The notes under the pieces are model-generated. The model did no database searches. It was not told where the DNA came from and saw only the letters and a list, made by a program, of their open reading frames with translations. The translations under genes and the position numbers were made by a program. A stretch of 30,087 bases of DNA from a virus, in the IMG/VR virus record IMGVR_UViG_3300031774_000090, positions 1 through 30,087 of that record; one strand, 5' to 3'. This document shows positions 1 to 7,101 of the stretch, piece by piece. Positions within the stretch are counted from its first letter, which is position 1; each line of letters opens with the position of its first letter.

Positions 1-202
1 GAATTGCCTTCTTCACATCTTCCTCTTTTCCTTTTATCGCATGACGACAAATGTACTTTATAGCATTTCCCTCAGCAAACAAGAGTTTATTTTCATTTAT
101 AAACTCAGCAGGCTGAATGGCCATATTACGGTAGTGTTTCCCACCTACCTGTTCTTCTAAGGATTTATAAGTTGTTCCTTTAAACATATCTTTATTTGTC
201 AT
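1..202 (-). CDS. DUF3310-family phage protein, partial (C-terminus cut by window edge)
   Basis: About 67 residues are visible, reading from the ATG at 202-200 to the window edge. The visible part carries the signature of the DUF3310 family (called SaV-like in some annotations): GGKHYRNMAIQPAEFI, then ENKLLFAEGNAIKYICRH, then a KGKEEDVKKAI-like stretch. The family is common in phage replication regions, and its biochemical role is not firmly known. The start codon overlaps the stop of the upstream helicase gene as ATGA (202-199), so translation is probably coupled and the gene is the next member of the replication operon. The C-terminus lies outside the window, so the full length cannot be judged. 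Confidence 0.85.
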   Translation of the reverse strand, partial: MTNKDMFKGTTYKSLEEQVGGKHYRNMAIQPAEFINENKLLFAEGNAIKYICRHAIKGKEEDVKKAI

Positions 203-1707
203 ATTATATAAGCTCGATCAAAATTCTTAGGATCTAACACATGCAATTCACGCTTCGCTCTCGTCGCACCAGTATAAAATAATCTATGTAATTCATCTGG
301 ATCATGACTAAAAGTTTCAATCGCGGCACCTGTTAAGTCCTGCATAAGTAATACTTGATCAGCTTCTCCTCCTTTCGCTCCGTGTATTGTTGACATTTTT
401 ATACGAGGATTTTTATTAATTTGCTCACCATTCGCCCTCATATTTCGAATGTAAGTTTCTGTCATTGGATCTAGTCCTTCAAATGCTTGATACCAAACAT
501 TATCAGTAATTAAACCATGATCCGCTCTACAATCTCTCATCAAATATTTTGTATCTGAATGTAAAGTTTTACCTTTTTGAAACCCAGGTAAAACATTGGA
601 TCCCAAATACTCATATATATTTTTAATTTCTAAATGATTTAATTGTGCATCTTTACGCCACGCTTCCCAATTATTTAAAGCTAATAATAATTTTAAAGGT
701 ACCGAATTTATACCTTTATATTGAAAGTACCATCCTTGAATCTCACACAAATCTTTTGCGTCTTCTAAAAAATAGTTGGCTGAAGATAAAACTAACCATT
801 CACCTTTACTCATATCTACCTGAGTAATATCAGAATATCTTTTTAGGATTCCTATCTCTTCTCGAGGTTTATAATCTTTGTCAAATCTATTTTGTACCTT
901 ACCTATAATTTTTTGTGATAGCTCATGTATAGGTCCACCAGGAATTCTATAAGATTGATCTAAGGTTTGAATGTCATCCACTTCTTCTTTTAAAGCTATA
1001 AAATGATCTACATCTGCACCAGCCCATTTAAAAATAGCTTGGTCATCATCACCTGCAATATAAGTTTTGCCTGCGCGACTCCATATTTTTCTTACCATAT
1101 CCCATTGTAGTAATGATAAGTCTTGAGCTTCATCTATAAATAAAACTTCAAACTTGTTTAAAGTTTCTTTATTTAAAAAGTCTTCTAATAAATCTGTAAA
1201 ATCTCTTAGTCCTTTTTCTTTTTTAAATCGTTTCAATTCTTCTGCTAATAAAAATAATGTTCCTCTTTCTATATCTAAAATATTTTGTCTTGAATCATAA
1301 TACTCTAACAAGTCCATACGTTTAACTCTAGCTGTATTAATAATGGTTAAGTACTCATTGTCTGAATTAAATGTACCATCTTCTGTAGAATACTTTGCAG
1401 TCTTAATTGGTATGCCACATTTCTGTCCAAATTCTTTATAGTCTTCTTGCTTCATCATTTTTTCTTTAGTCATCCCTAATTGATTAAATGCGTAAGAGTG
1501 TAAAGTTCTAAAAAATGGAAGATCGTTTTCTATATCTAAATTAAATTTTTCAGCAGCACGTGTGGCTGCTTCTGTTGCAGCTTTCTTTGTAAAAGAAAAG
1601 TAACCTATTTGTCTAGGCCTTATCCCATCTTTTAGAAATTGATCTACTAAGTTTAACAACGTTGTTGTCTTTCCTGTCCCTGGGGGTCCTAGTATTATTG
1701 TTTTCAT
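199..1707 (-). CDS. Superfamily 1 (UvrD/Rep/PcrA-like) DNA helicase
   Basis: This 502-residue protein has the SF1 helicase motifs in order. Walker A is GPPGTGKTT (residues 7-15), motif Ia is FSFTKKAA (37-44), a conserved FRTLHSYAF lies at 66-74, and motif II is IDEAQD (191-196). Motif III is AGDDDQAIFKWAGA (218-231), motif IV is LDQSYRIP (249-256), motif V is around STIHGAKGGEAD, and motif VI is near YTGATRAKREL close to the C-terminus. At 502 residues it is shorter than bacterial UvrD (about 700), in the range of compact phage helicases. It should unwind DNA with ATP during replication or recombination. It follows the primase and a small gene in one minus-strand operon and overlaps DUF3310 by ATGA. 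The replicative role is inferred from context. Confidence 0.93.
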   Translation of the reverse strand: MKTIILGPPGTGKTTTLLNLVDQFLKDGIRPRQIGYFSFTKKAATEAATRAAEKFNLDIENDLPFFRTLHSYAFNQLGMTKEKMMKQEDYKEFGQKCGIPIKTAKYSTEDGTFNSDNEYLTIINTARVKRMDLLEYYDSRQNILDIERGTLFLLAEELKRFKKEKGLRDFTDLLEDFLNKETLNKFEVLFIDEAQDLSLLQWDMVRKIWSRAGKTYIAGDDDQAIFKWAGADVDHFIALKEEVDDIQTLDQSYRIPGGPIHELSQKIIGKVQNRFDKDYKPREEIGILKRYSDITQVDMSKGEWLVLSSANYFLEDAKDLCEIQGWYFQYKGINSVPLKLLLALNNWEAWRKDAQLNHLEIKNIYEYLGSNVLPGFQKGKTLHSDTKYLMRDCRADHGLITDNVWYQAFEGLDPMTETYIRNMRANGEQINKNPRIKMSTIHGAKGGEADQVLLMQDLTGAAIETFSHDPDELHRLFYTGATRAKRELHVLDPKNFDRAYII

Positions 1708-1834
1708 ACTTTTTTAGTTTCCTTTCCGCTATCTCTAGCTGTATCTGTGTTAATTCTAACTCTTCTGTTAGTTCTTGTATCATTAATCTAAATCTTAAAT
1801 GCCAATTGACGCCTACGTCTTTAGAATATTTCAT
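1613..1834 (-). CDS. Small charged coiled-coil-like protein overlapping the helicase start
   Basis: This is a 73-residue protein of unknown function. Its ATG (1834-1832) overlaps the primase stop as TAATG, which strongly suggests real, coupled translation. Residues about 15-45 are rich in E, L, Q and K with a heptad-like pattern (ELTEELELTQIQLEIAERKL), so a short coiled coil is likely. The C-terminal part is basic and polar. The last 95 nt run inside the helicase gene in a shifted frame, so the same DNA encodes the helicase Walker A region. No family was recognised. It may be an adaptor between primase and helicase, but that rests only on position. Confidence 0.65.
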   Translation of the reverse strand: MKYSKDVGVNWHLRFRLMIQELTEELELTQIQLEIAERKLKKYENNNTRTPRDRKDNNVVKLSRSISKRWDKA

Positions 1835-3351
1835 TAAAAGTTTTCTTGTTGATAAGGTTCTTTAGAAGTAGATGCTTCTATTTTTTTCATTGTCTTAATT
1901 TTAATCAATCTTGGTGTCTGTTTTTTAATTGTCATTCTCACTTCCTCTACAAATATATCTTCTAATCTTTTAATTAAATTTCCAGTTTTAATTTTATCCA
2001 TGTCCCAGTTATTCTTTTTTAAGAAACTGTAAAAATCTTCCATTCTAAAATATGTAAACTCTCCATCATTAAAAGGTAATTTATTAAATATATCATCCCA
2101 TGTTCGTGCTGATTGTCTATTAGTTGTCCAATCTTGCAAGAGTCCTGTTACTTCATTAATAGGATCTAAAGATTCTAATGGCTCTACTTCTTGTAAGTTA
2201 GTCATCATTGGTTTTAAAAAATGTTGTTTCCAATCTTTAGGTTTAGGTACGGGTACAATTTTATTTGCTTGATCTAAACAAGCTAATGCAAACATACCTG
2301 GATTGTAAAGTTGCTCTGATTTTAATTCGATTCTTTTTTTATCTACATCTAAAAACCATTGAGGAGGATTAGAAGTGTATTTAGTTAAACTTCCAAGAAC
2401 TGGCATTTCTTCTTCGCCGAATCCTACACCAAATCTTTTTGTTCTGCATAATCCTGATTGACATACAGAATTAATAGGTGCATCCTTACATCTATATTTA
2501 TCATAACCCTTTCTGTTAACAGATTTTATTAACTGTTGAACTTCATTGTTACTTAATGGTGGGTCCATGAACTTCATATTTGCTTTTACAATTTCATCTT
2601 CCCATGTGTCTGGTCTAGATTGTTTATAATAAACAGCTACATTAAATAATGCATTGTTTCTCGAACCTTCACCAAAACCTATCACTGCTAATTTATTTAA
2701 GCAGGGCGGTCCCAAGGGGAAGGATTCTTCTTTCTTTCTCTCTGCAACTCGAATTCCTTCAACATCTCCTTTGGTGCAACTATACTTATCATACGCAGTA
2801 TAAAACTGCTCAAGTGTAAGAGCATCACCGTTATCATGAATCGCATATCTTAGTCCTTTCGTTTTATTGTAGTAGGGTAAATTTAAAAAGTTACCAGTGT
2901 CCCCACGTTCCACTAATATCTCTGTTTGTTTTGGAAATATTTCTGATCCTTCATAACCAAGTATGATGGACATGTCTTTTAATTTTGATTGCATCAAAGA
3001 TGCTGGAATGTTTTCTTTTGTAAATAAAAATACGTGTGCGCCGCCTGATTTACTACGGCAAACTATTAAGGGGAGTTTATGATCCCTAATACTTTTAATG
3101 AGGCCAGTGTGATTAAAGTTATATTCGTCAATATCAATACAGCCCCACCTACAATCATTAGTATCTGTGATAGGGATAATTCCCAGGGCTGGACCTTTTC
3201 CTTCAAGATGATTGGTCCAAAGTTCGTCGGTGACTGTTTTTCGAACAATAAAGGCTTTACCTTGTTGTTTACCATTTTCTCCTCTGTCACCGGGCTGATA
3301 TTGTCCATATGCTATTGTTAATCCACTAAAAATTTGTTTGAACTTGTCCAT
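1834..3351 (-). CDS. Archaeo-eukaryotic-type primase (AEP, TOTE-like) with PriCT-like and Cys-rich regions
   Basis: This 505-residue protein has an N-terminal AEP polymerase domain. The metal-binding DxD motif is WGCIDIDEY (D73, D75), followed by CRSKSGGAHVFLF (98-110), which supplies the conserved H106 of the sxH motif. The sequence most resembles AEP domains of the TOTE-associated kind. A PriCT-like helical region follows (about 210-285), with GSRNNALFNVAVYYK at 229-243. Four cysteines, C217, C288, C297 and C302, could bind Zn or an Fe-S cluster. The C-terminal 190 residues are not assigned. It probably makes primers, and possibly longer strands, at phage forks. It is preceded by a GC hairpin after the upstream gene and is coupled by TAATG to the next one. 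Confidence 0.82.
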   Translation of the reverse strand: MDKFKQIFSGLTIAYGQYQPGDRGENGKQQGKAFIVRKTVTDELWTNHLEGKGPALGIIPITDTNDCRWGCIDIDEYNFNHTGLIKSIRDHKLPLIVCRSKSGGAHVFLFTKENIPASLMQSKLKDMSIILGYEGSEIFPKQTEILVERGDTGNFLNLPYYNKTKGLRYAIHDNGDALTLEQFYTAYDKYSCTKGDVEGIRVAERKKEESFPLGPPCLNKLAVIGFGEGSRNNALFNVAVYYKQSRPDTWEDEIVKANMKFMDPPLSNNEVQQLIKSVNRKGYDKYRCKDAPINSVCQSGLCRTKRFGVGFGEEEMPVLGSLTKYTSNPPQWFLDVDKKRIELKSEQLYNPGMFALACLDQANKIVPVPKPKDWKQHFLKPMMTNLQEVEPLESLDPINEVTGLLQDWTTNRQSARTWDDIFNKLPFNDGEFTYFRMEDFYSFLKKNNWDMDKIKTGNLIKRLEDIFVEEVRMTIKKQTPRLIKIKTMKKIEASTSKEPYQQENF

Positions 3352-3375
3352 ATATTACATTCTCATTTCTTTGTA

Positions 3376-3397
3376 AAGGGGCCATTGCTGGCCCCTT
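3376..3397 (-). terminator. GC-rich hairpin, probable terminator or attenuator after the 256-aa gene
   Basis: AAGGGGCC (3376-3383) and GGCCCCTT (3390-3397) form a perfect 8-bp stem with a 6-nt loop. This is very GC-rich for an AT-rich genome. In the minus-strand transcript it starts 10 nt after the stop of the 256-aa gene and is followed by a short TTTA tract. It sits before the primase. Partial termination here would give more of the upstream protein than of the primase and helicases. Confidence 0.6.
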
Positions 3398-3406
3398 AAA
3401 ATAAAT

Positions 3407-4177
3407 TTAGTACGGAGTACTATCTTTACTTTTCTCTTCCACATCTGCTTTTGTTTGCACGTTTCCTTTTGAGACACTCTTATTAAAATCTTTTGCACTT
3501 AAGTACAAAGATTTATCTTCCTGTCCCATTATTCTGTCTTGTGTAACAGACCATCCATACCAAGAACCTTTATCGTTCTTTTGTAATACAGATGCTAAGT
3601 TATACACAACCCCATGCATAGGAGGGATGGCAAAACCACCTTTTCCATCAGGTATTTGTATGGTTTTCATCATAGAATTCCATTTTTTACTGACGTTAAG
3701 TTGCGTCGATTTCATTGTAATCAACGCTGGTGTCATTCCTCCAGCTTTTGTTTGAACCAAAACATAATAAGAAGCTGTCTCTTCTAAATAGTTACCATTA
3801 GGTAATCTAATTTTAGATCCATCTCTCTTACCAGTTTGAATTACCGGACTGTTCGGTAAATGAGAAGCCACAGGAGCACCTGGGCCATCCCCTCTATCCG
3901 ACCATTCTGGATAATCCTTTTTGTAATAACAAGGAATAACCTTGATACCTTTCTTACCATCGAATAATTCGCTGGTAACAGTATTATAAATCATGCCTGG
4001 TTTAGCACCATCTATAAACTTCGCATCACCATCAGTTACCTGAGGTGATAGTTGTCCTAAGATTCTGACAAACGGTAACGCCATATCTTCTTGCGTCATG
4101 TTTTCAAAACCTTGTTGCAGGTCGTCGCCAAATAAGGCTACGGATCCTGATGTTTTAGCTGTCATATCATTAGCCAT
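3407..4177 (-). CDS. Conserved marine phage replication protein, possible ssDNA-binding protein
   Basis: This 256-residue soluble protein is of uncertain function. It starts MANDMTAKTSGSVALFG and has a beta-rich core with blocks such as LPFVRILGQLSPQV, GIKVIPCYYKKDYPEW, PALITMKSTQLNVSKKW and GSWYGWSV. The C-terminus is polar (EEKSKDSTPY) but not the strongly acidic tail typical of SSB or T7 gp2.5. Proteins of this look often sit in phage replication modules beside a primase, and the ssDNA-binding role is inferred from that place. A GC hairpin directly after the gene could raise its level over downstream genes, which would suit a binding protein needed in large amounts. A recombination-associated protein is an alternative. 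Confidence 0.6.
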   Translation of the reverse strand: MANDMTAKTSGSVALFGDDLQQGFENMTQEDMALPFVRILGQLSPQVTDGDAKFIDGAKPGMIYNTVTSELFDGKKGIKVIPCYYKKDYPEWSDRGDGPGAPVASHLPNSPVIQTGKRDGSKIRLPNGNYLEETASYYVLVQTKAGGMTPALITMKSTQLNVSKKWNSMMKTIQIPDGKGGFAIPPMHGVVYNLASVLQKNDKGSWYGWSVTQDRIMGQEDKSLYLSAKDFNKSVSKGNVQTKADVEEKSKDSTPY

Positions 4178-4194
4178 TATACATTCTCCATTAG

Positions 4195-4755
4195 TTATTT
4201 CCGGCTTATTTTAGTTTTATCTTTAATCCATAGACTAAAGCAATCGGCAGGCATGTCGAGGCCGGCCTCAACACGCTCCCGATATAGAGCTGTTAATGTA
4301 TTCCAAGACACATCAGATTTCTGTTGTGGCTCATATCCATTTTCAGCTGCAAGGTCCAACAGTTGTTTCGCCTTGTCATCTTCCCCCTTACCAAAGGTAA
4401 CAGAAACATTGTTTTTAATAATATCTCCTAACCCGTTAGTACGAAGCCATTGTAGAGCTGCTTCCCTTTTGACATCATCTTTAGGTACTGTTGCTCTGAA
4501 TTCTTTTTTAACAGATACTTTAGAACCATCAGCTAATTTTATTTCTGATAATCCTTGTTCAGCTAGTAATTCTGGAATTACATTTGAACTAATATAATCT
4601 GCTTCATTCTTTTTATTTTTTAATTGCTCTTCTAACTGCGCAATCTCATCTTCTTTCTGTTTTAATTTAACACACTCTGATGCAATTGTGTTTACTTCTA
4701 CATTATCTAAAAGATCTTTTGAATCTTCTAACATCATTTTATTTACTTCACTCAT
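4195..4755 (-). CDS. Conserved phage protein, coiled coil plus small alpha/beta domain
   Basis: This 186-residue protein has an N-terminal coiled coil (about 25-55, LKQKEDEIAQLEEQLKNKK). A conserved domain follows with blocks GLSEIKLADGSKVSVKKEF, ALQWLRTNGLGDIIKNNV and SVTFGKGEDDKA, then VSWNTLTALYRERVEAG. I recognise the pattern of a widespread phage family found beside putative ssDNA-binding proteins in short-tailed phages, but I know of no proven function. The gene ends 17 nt before the 256-residue protein and starts 2 nt after the stop of the preceding one, so it belongs to the early/replication operon. A replication accessory or nuclease-inhibitor-like role is possible but not shown. Confidence 0.75.
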   Translation of the reverse strand: MSEVNKMMLEDSKDLLDNVEVNTIASECVKLKQKEDEIAQLEEQLKNKKNEADYISSNVIPELLAEQGLSEIKLADGSKVSVKKEFRATVPKDDVKREAALQWLRTNGLGDIIKNNVSVTFGKGEDDKAKQLLDLAAENGYEPQQKSDVSWNTLTALYRERVEAGLDMPADCFSLWIKDKTKISRK

Positions 4756-4757
4756 TG

Positions 4758-5165
4758 TTATCCTTTCTGATAGAGATCGAAATTAATTGGATAGTATTTA
4801 GCCTCTCGTCGATCCCATTTCAAGAGATTAAATTTACCGTTTGTGTTATCACTTACTATTGCACAAGAAATTCCTATTACTGCAGGATCTCCTGTTAATA
4901 ATACGTAATCTTGTTCTCTAAAATCTCTTAAGTTTTTTTTCATTTTAAAAACAAAAGGACTAGAACTAAATATTATTTGAGAATCTGGACCAAAGTTAGG
5001 CAAACAAATTACTAGATAACCAAAATCCGATGCACCTAATATATTTATATTAGCGGGTGGATGTTGTAATACATACACAAAATTTTCTTTAGGGTTTTCT
5101 TCTTTAAAAGATAAAAAATCTGCCAAAGACTTAGGTTTATACAATTCAAATATTTTATTTTTCAT
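4758..5165 (-). CDS. Conserved marine phage protein, first gene of the replication operon
   Basis: This 135-residue protein is of unknown function. Conserved-looking blocks are NINILGASDFGYLVICLPNFG, SQIIFSSSPFVFKMKKNLRDF, YVLLTGDPAVIGISCAIV and GKFNLLKWDRREAKYYPI, which suggests a compact beta-rich domain with no signal peptide or membrane segment. It is the promoter-proximal gene of the leftward operon. Its ATG at 5165 lies about 20 nt downstream of the expected start site of a face-to-face promoter pair. Proteins with the same blocks occur in other marine phage replication regions as far as I recall. First position in the operon suggests an early role. Confidence 0.75.
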   Translation of the reverse strand: MKNKIFELYKPKSLADFLSFKEENPKENFVYVLQHPPANINILGASDFGYLVICLPNFGPDSQIIFSSSPFVFKMKKNLRDFREQDYVLLTGDPAVIGISCAIVSDNTNGKFNLLKWDRREAKYYPINFDLYQKG

Positions 5166-5184
5166 AATACTTTCTATTATTCTC

Positions 5185-5215
5185 TTGACAGACTATATAA
5201 TAGTGTTTATATAAT
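5185..5215 (+). promoter_or_regulatory. Rightward sigma70-like promoter of the SNF2 helicase operon
   Basis: A perfect TTGACA (5185-5190) is followed by TATATA (5208-5213, spacer 17) or TATAAT (5210-5215, spacer 19). The start site would be near 5220, leaving a leader of about 20 nt with a weak purine-rich ribosome site (AGAAAGAAGA) before the ATG at 5240. Each promoter has its start site inside the other's -35 box. Confidence 0.62.
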
Positions 5216-5221
5216 TGTCAA
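5194..5221 (-). promoter_or_regulatory. Leftward sigma70-like promoter of the replication operon
   Basis: On the minus strand a perfect TTGACA (5221-5216) is followed after 16 nt by TATATA (5199-5194). The predicted start near 5187 lies about 20 nt before the ATG of the 135-aa gene at 5165. The site overlaps the rightward promoter completely. Confidence 0.6.
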
Positions 5222-5239
5222 CTAGAAAGAAGAACAAAA

Positions 5240-6712
5240 ATGAAAATAAAAGATTATGAGGAAATGGTAAGATATCTTACTAATTATAAGTTTAAAACTA
5301 AACCTTATAAACATCAGATTAAAGCTTTAGAAAAATCTGTTGATGAAAAAAATTATGCGTACTTTATGGAAATGGGTACGGGTAAATCAAAAGTATTAGT
5401 CGATAATATGTCTATGCTTTATGATAAAGGCAAAATAAATGGCGCGCTAATTATAGCACCAAAAGGTGTTTATAACAATTGGTTTAATCAAGAAATACCA
5501 ATACATTTAGCTAGTCACATACAACCTAAAATGGTACTCTGGACTGCTTCAACATCAAAAGCAAAGGATAAAGAGTATCAATCATTATTCGAAACTGGCT
5601 ATGACCTTCACATCCTTATTATGAATGTTGAGGCTTTAAGTACAGACAAAGGTAGATTGTTTGCAGGTAAATTTTTACGCGCACACAAAGCTTTAATGGC
5701 TGTGGATGAATCTACTACAATCAAAACTCCTACAGCTAAAAGAACTAAAGCTATTGTAGCGTTAGGAAAAGAAGCTTATTATAAAAGAATACTTACAGGT
5801 TCCCCTGTAACTAAATCTCCTTTAGATTTATTTAGTCAATGTGCTTTTTTAGATGAAGAATTATTAGAATCAGGTTCTTACTATTCTTTTAAAAATAGAT
5901 ATGCAGTTATGAAAACTCATAATTTTGGTGGGCGTAGGGTACAATTAGTACATAGTTATCAAAGATTAGATGAATTAGCTGATATATTAAAAGGTTTTTC
6001 TTATAGGGTTTTAAAAGAAGAATGTTTAGACCTGCCAGATAAAGTATATATAAAGAGAGAGGTAGATTTAAGTAAAGAACAAAAAGAAGCTTACGCTACT
6101 ATGAAATCCGCGGCCCTCGCTTCTTTGAAGGGTAAAATGGCTACCGCGCCTCACGTTTTAACACAAATGATGCGTTTGCATCAGATCACATGTGGGCATT
6201 TAAAAAATGATGATGGTACTACAACTGATCTTAAAAATGGTAGGACTGATGAACTCTTAGACTTATTAGATGAAGTAGAAGGCAAAGTTATTATTTGGGC
6301 TAACTATATTCATGACATTGAAGCTTTAATTAAAGTAGTAAGTAAAGAATATGGAGAAGAAAGCGTAGTTCAGTATTATGGTGCAACACCAGCTAAAGAA
6401 AGAGCAAAAGCTATTAAAGAATTTCAGGACCCTAATTCTAAAGTTAAATATTTTATAGGTAATCCTCAAACTGCAGGGTACGGAATTACGTTAACTGAAG
6501 CAGGTACAGTAGTTTATTTTTCTAATGGATATGATTTAGAAAAAAGACTACAGTCAGAAGACAGAGCACACAGAATAGGTCAAAAGAAGTCGGTAACATA
6601 CGTAGACTTTATAGCACCAAAAACTGTAGATGAAAAGATTGTAAAAGCTCTTCGTAATAAAATTGACATAGCTAGTAAAGTAATGGGAGAAGAATTAAAA
6701 TCATGGATTTAA
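5240..6712 (+). CDS. SNF2-family (SWI2/SNF2-like) superfamily 2 DNA helicase/translocase
   Basis: This 490-residue ATPase has the SNF2 motifs in order. A Q-like KPYKHQIKAL (21-30) comes first, then Walker A MEMGTGKS (43-50), motif II AVDEST (154-159, DEST rather than DEAH) and motif III LTGSP (185-189). The C-terminal RecA domain has IIWANYIHDIEAL, GNPQTAGYGITLTEAG (407-422) and the typical QSEDRAHRIGQ (438-448). The length is usual for compact phage SNF2 proteins with no extra nuclease or reader domain. It should translocate on duplex DNA and remodel protein-DNA complexes or forks. It heads the only plus-strand operon, reading away from the primase operon and towards the late genes. Confidence 0.93.
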   Translation: MKIKDYEEMVRYLTNYKFKTKPYKHQIKALEKSVDEKNYAYFMEMGTGKSKVLVDNMSMLYDKGKINGALIIAPKGVYNNWFNQEIPIHLASHIQPKMVLWTASTSKAKDKEYQSLFETGYDLHILIMNVEALSTDKGRLFAGKFLRAHKALMAVDESTTIKTPTAKRTKAIVALGKEAYYKRILTGSPVTKSPLDLFSQCAFLDEELLESGSYYSFKNRYAVMKTHNFGGRRVQLVHSYQRLDELADILKGFSYRVLKEECLDLPDKVYIKREVDLSKEQKEAYATMKSAALASLKGKMATAPHVLTQMMRLHQITCGHLKNDDGTTTDLKNGRTDELLDLLDEVEGKVIIWANYIHDIEALIKVVSKEYGEESVVQYYGATPAKERAKAIKEFQDPNSKVKYFIGNPQTAGYGITLTEAGTVVYFSNGYDLEKRLQSEDRAHRIGQKKSVTYVDFIAPKTVDEKIVKALRNKIDIASKVMGEELKSWI

Positions 6713-6912
6713 TAATTTTAAATGATGGTCTGTATACTTTAATTCCGGTAACAAAAAAAATTTTACAAGGGGTAGAAATACTAAGTGAAATTAGTTGTTT
6801 TGATTTGTGTGATATACTTCGTTTACATTTAACCACATACTATGAAGCACCTTTTAATGTTCATATGATGAAAGATGGTAGTGGTGATTTTTATGGATGT
6901 ATATGTCATTAA
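6703..6912 (+). CDS. Small hypothetical protein in the SNF2 operon
   Basis: This 69-residue protein of unknown function begins MDLIILNDGLYTLIPVTKK. Its ATG (6703-6705) overlaps the last 10 nt of the helicase gene, and a GGGAGAAG ribosome-site-like stretch lies upstream inside the helicase. It has four cysteines (CFDLC in the middle and GCICH at the end), so a metal site is possible but unproven. Another small gene starts within its last codons, continuing the overlapping pattern. No family was recognised. Confidence 0.55.
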   Translation: MDLIILNDGLYTLIPVTKKILQGVEILSEISCFDLCDILRLHLTTYYEAPFNVHMMKDGSGDFYGCICH

Positions 6913-7076
6913 AAAAATTAGGTAATTCTAAATGGGGTGGTTCAAGATTAGAATCTAAGTTAATTAAAAAATACGCTGATCAATGGTGTCGAGATAATGG
7001 ATATCCTATTCAACAACGTCAACATCTTATTAAAAATATAAACAAATTTAAAATGGGATTTTCTAAGACAAGCTAA
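6903..7076 (+). CDS. Very small basic protein at the end of the SNF2 operon
   Basis: This 57-residue frame is read from the ATG at 6903 to the TAA at 7074-7076. The product starts MSLKKLGNSKWGGSRLESKL and is lysine/arginine-rich (QQRQHLIKNINKFK), so nucleic-acid binding is plausible. It overlaps the previous gene by 10 nt, the same overlap seen between the helicase and the 69-aa gene. No family was recognised. It could be a remnant of a longer DNA-binding protein. Confidence 0.5.
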   Translation: MSLKKLGNSKWGGSRLESKLIKKYADQWCRDNGYPIQQRQHLIKNINKFKMGFSKTS

Positions 7077-7093
7077 TTTTTACGCAAAATTAG
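7073..7093. terminator. AT-rich hairpin between convergent operons, weak terminator candidate
   Basis: CTAATTTT (7073-7080) and AAAATTAG (7086-7093) form a perfect 8-bp stem with a 5-nt loop (TACGC), exactly where the plus-strand operon ends and the late minus-strand operon ends. The stem is AT-rich and no clear T-run follows on either strand, so this is mainly a positional argument. Confidence 0.3.
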
Positions 7094-7101
7094 AAATGAG
7101 G

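Noticed and set aside
3079-3321. Plus-strand frame inside the primase gene
   Set aside because: The primase domain is clearly encoded on the other strand, and this product has no recognisable motif.
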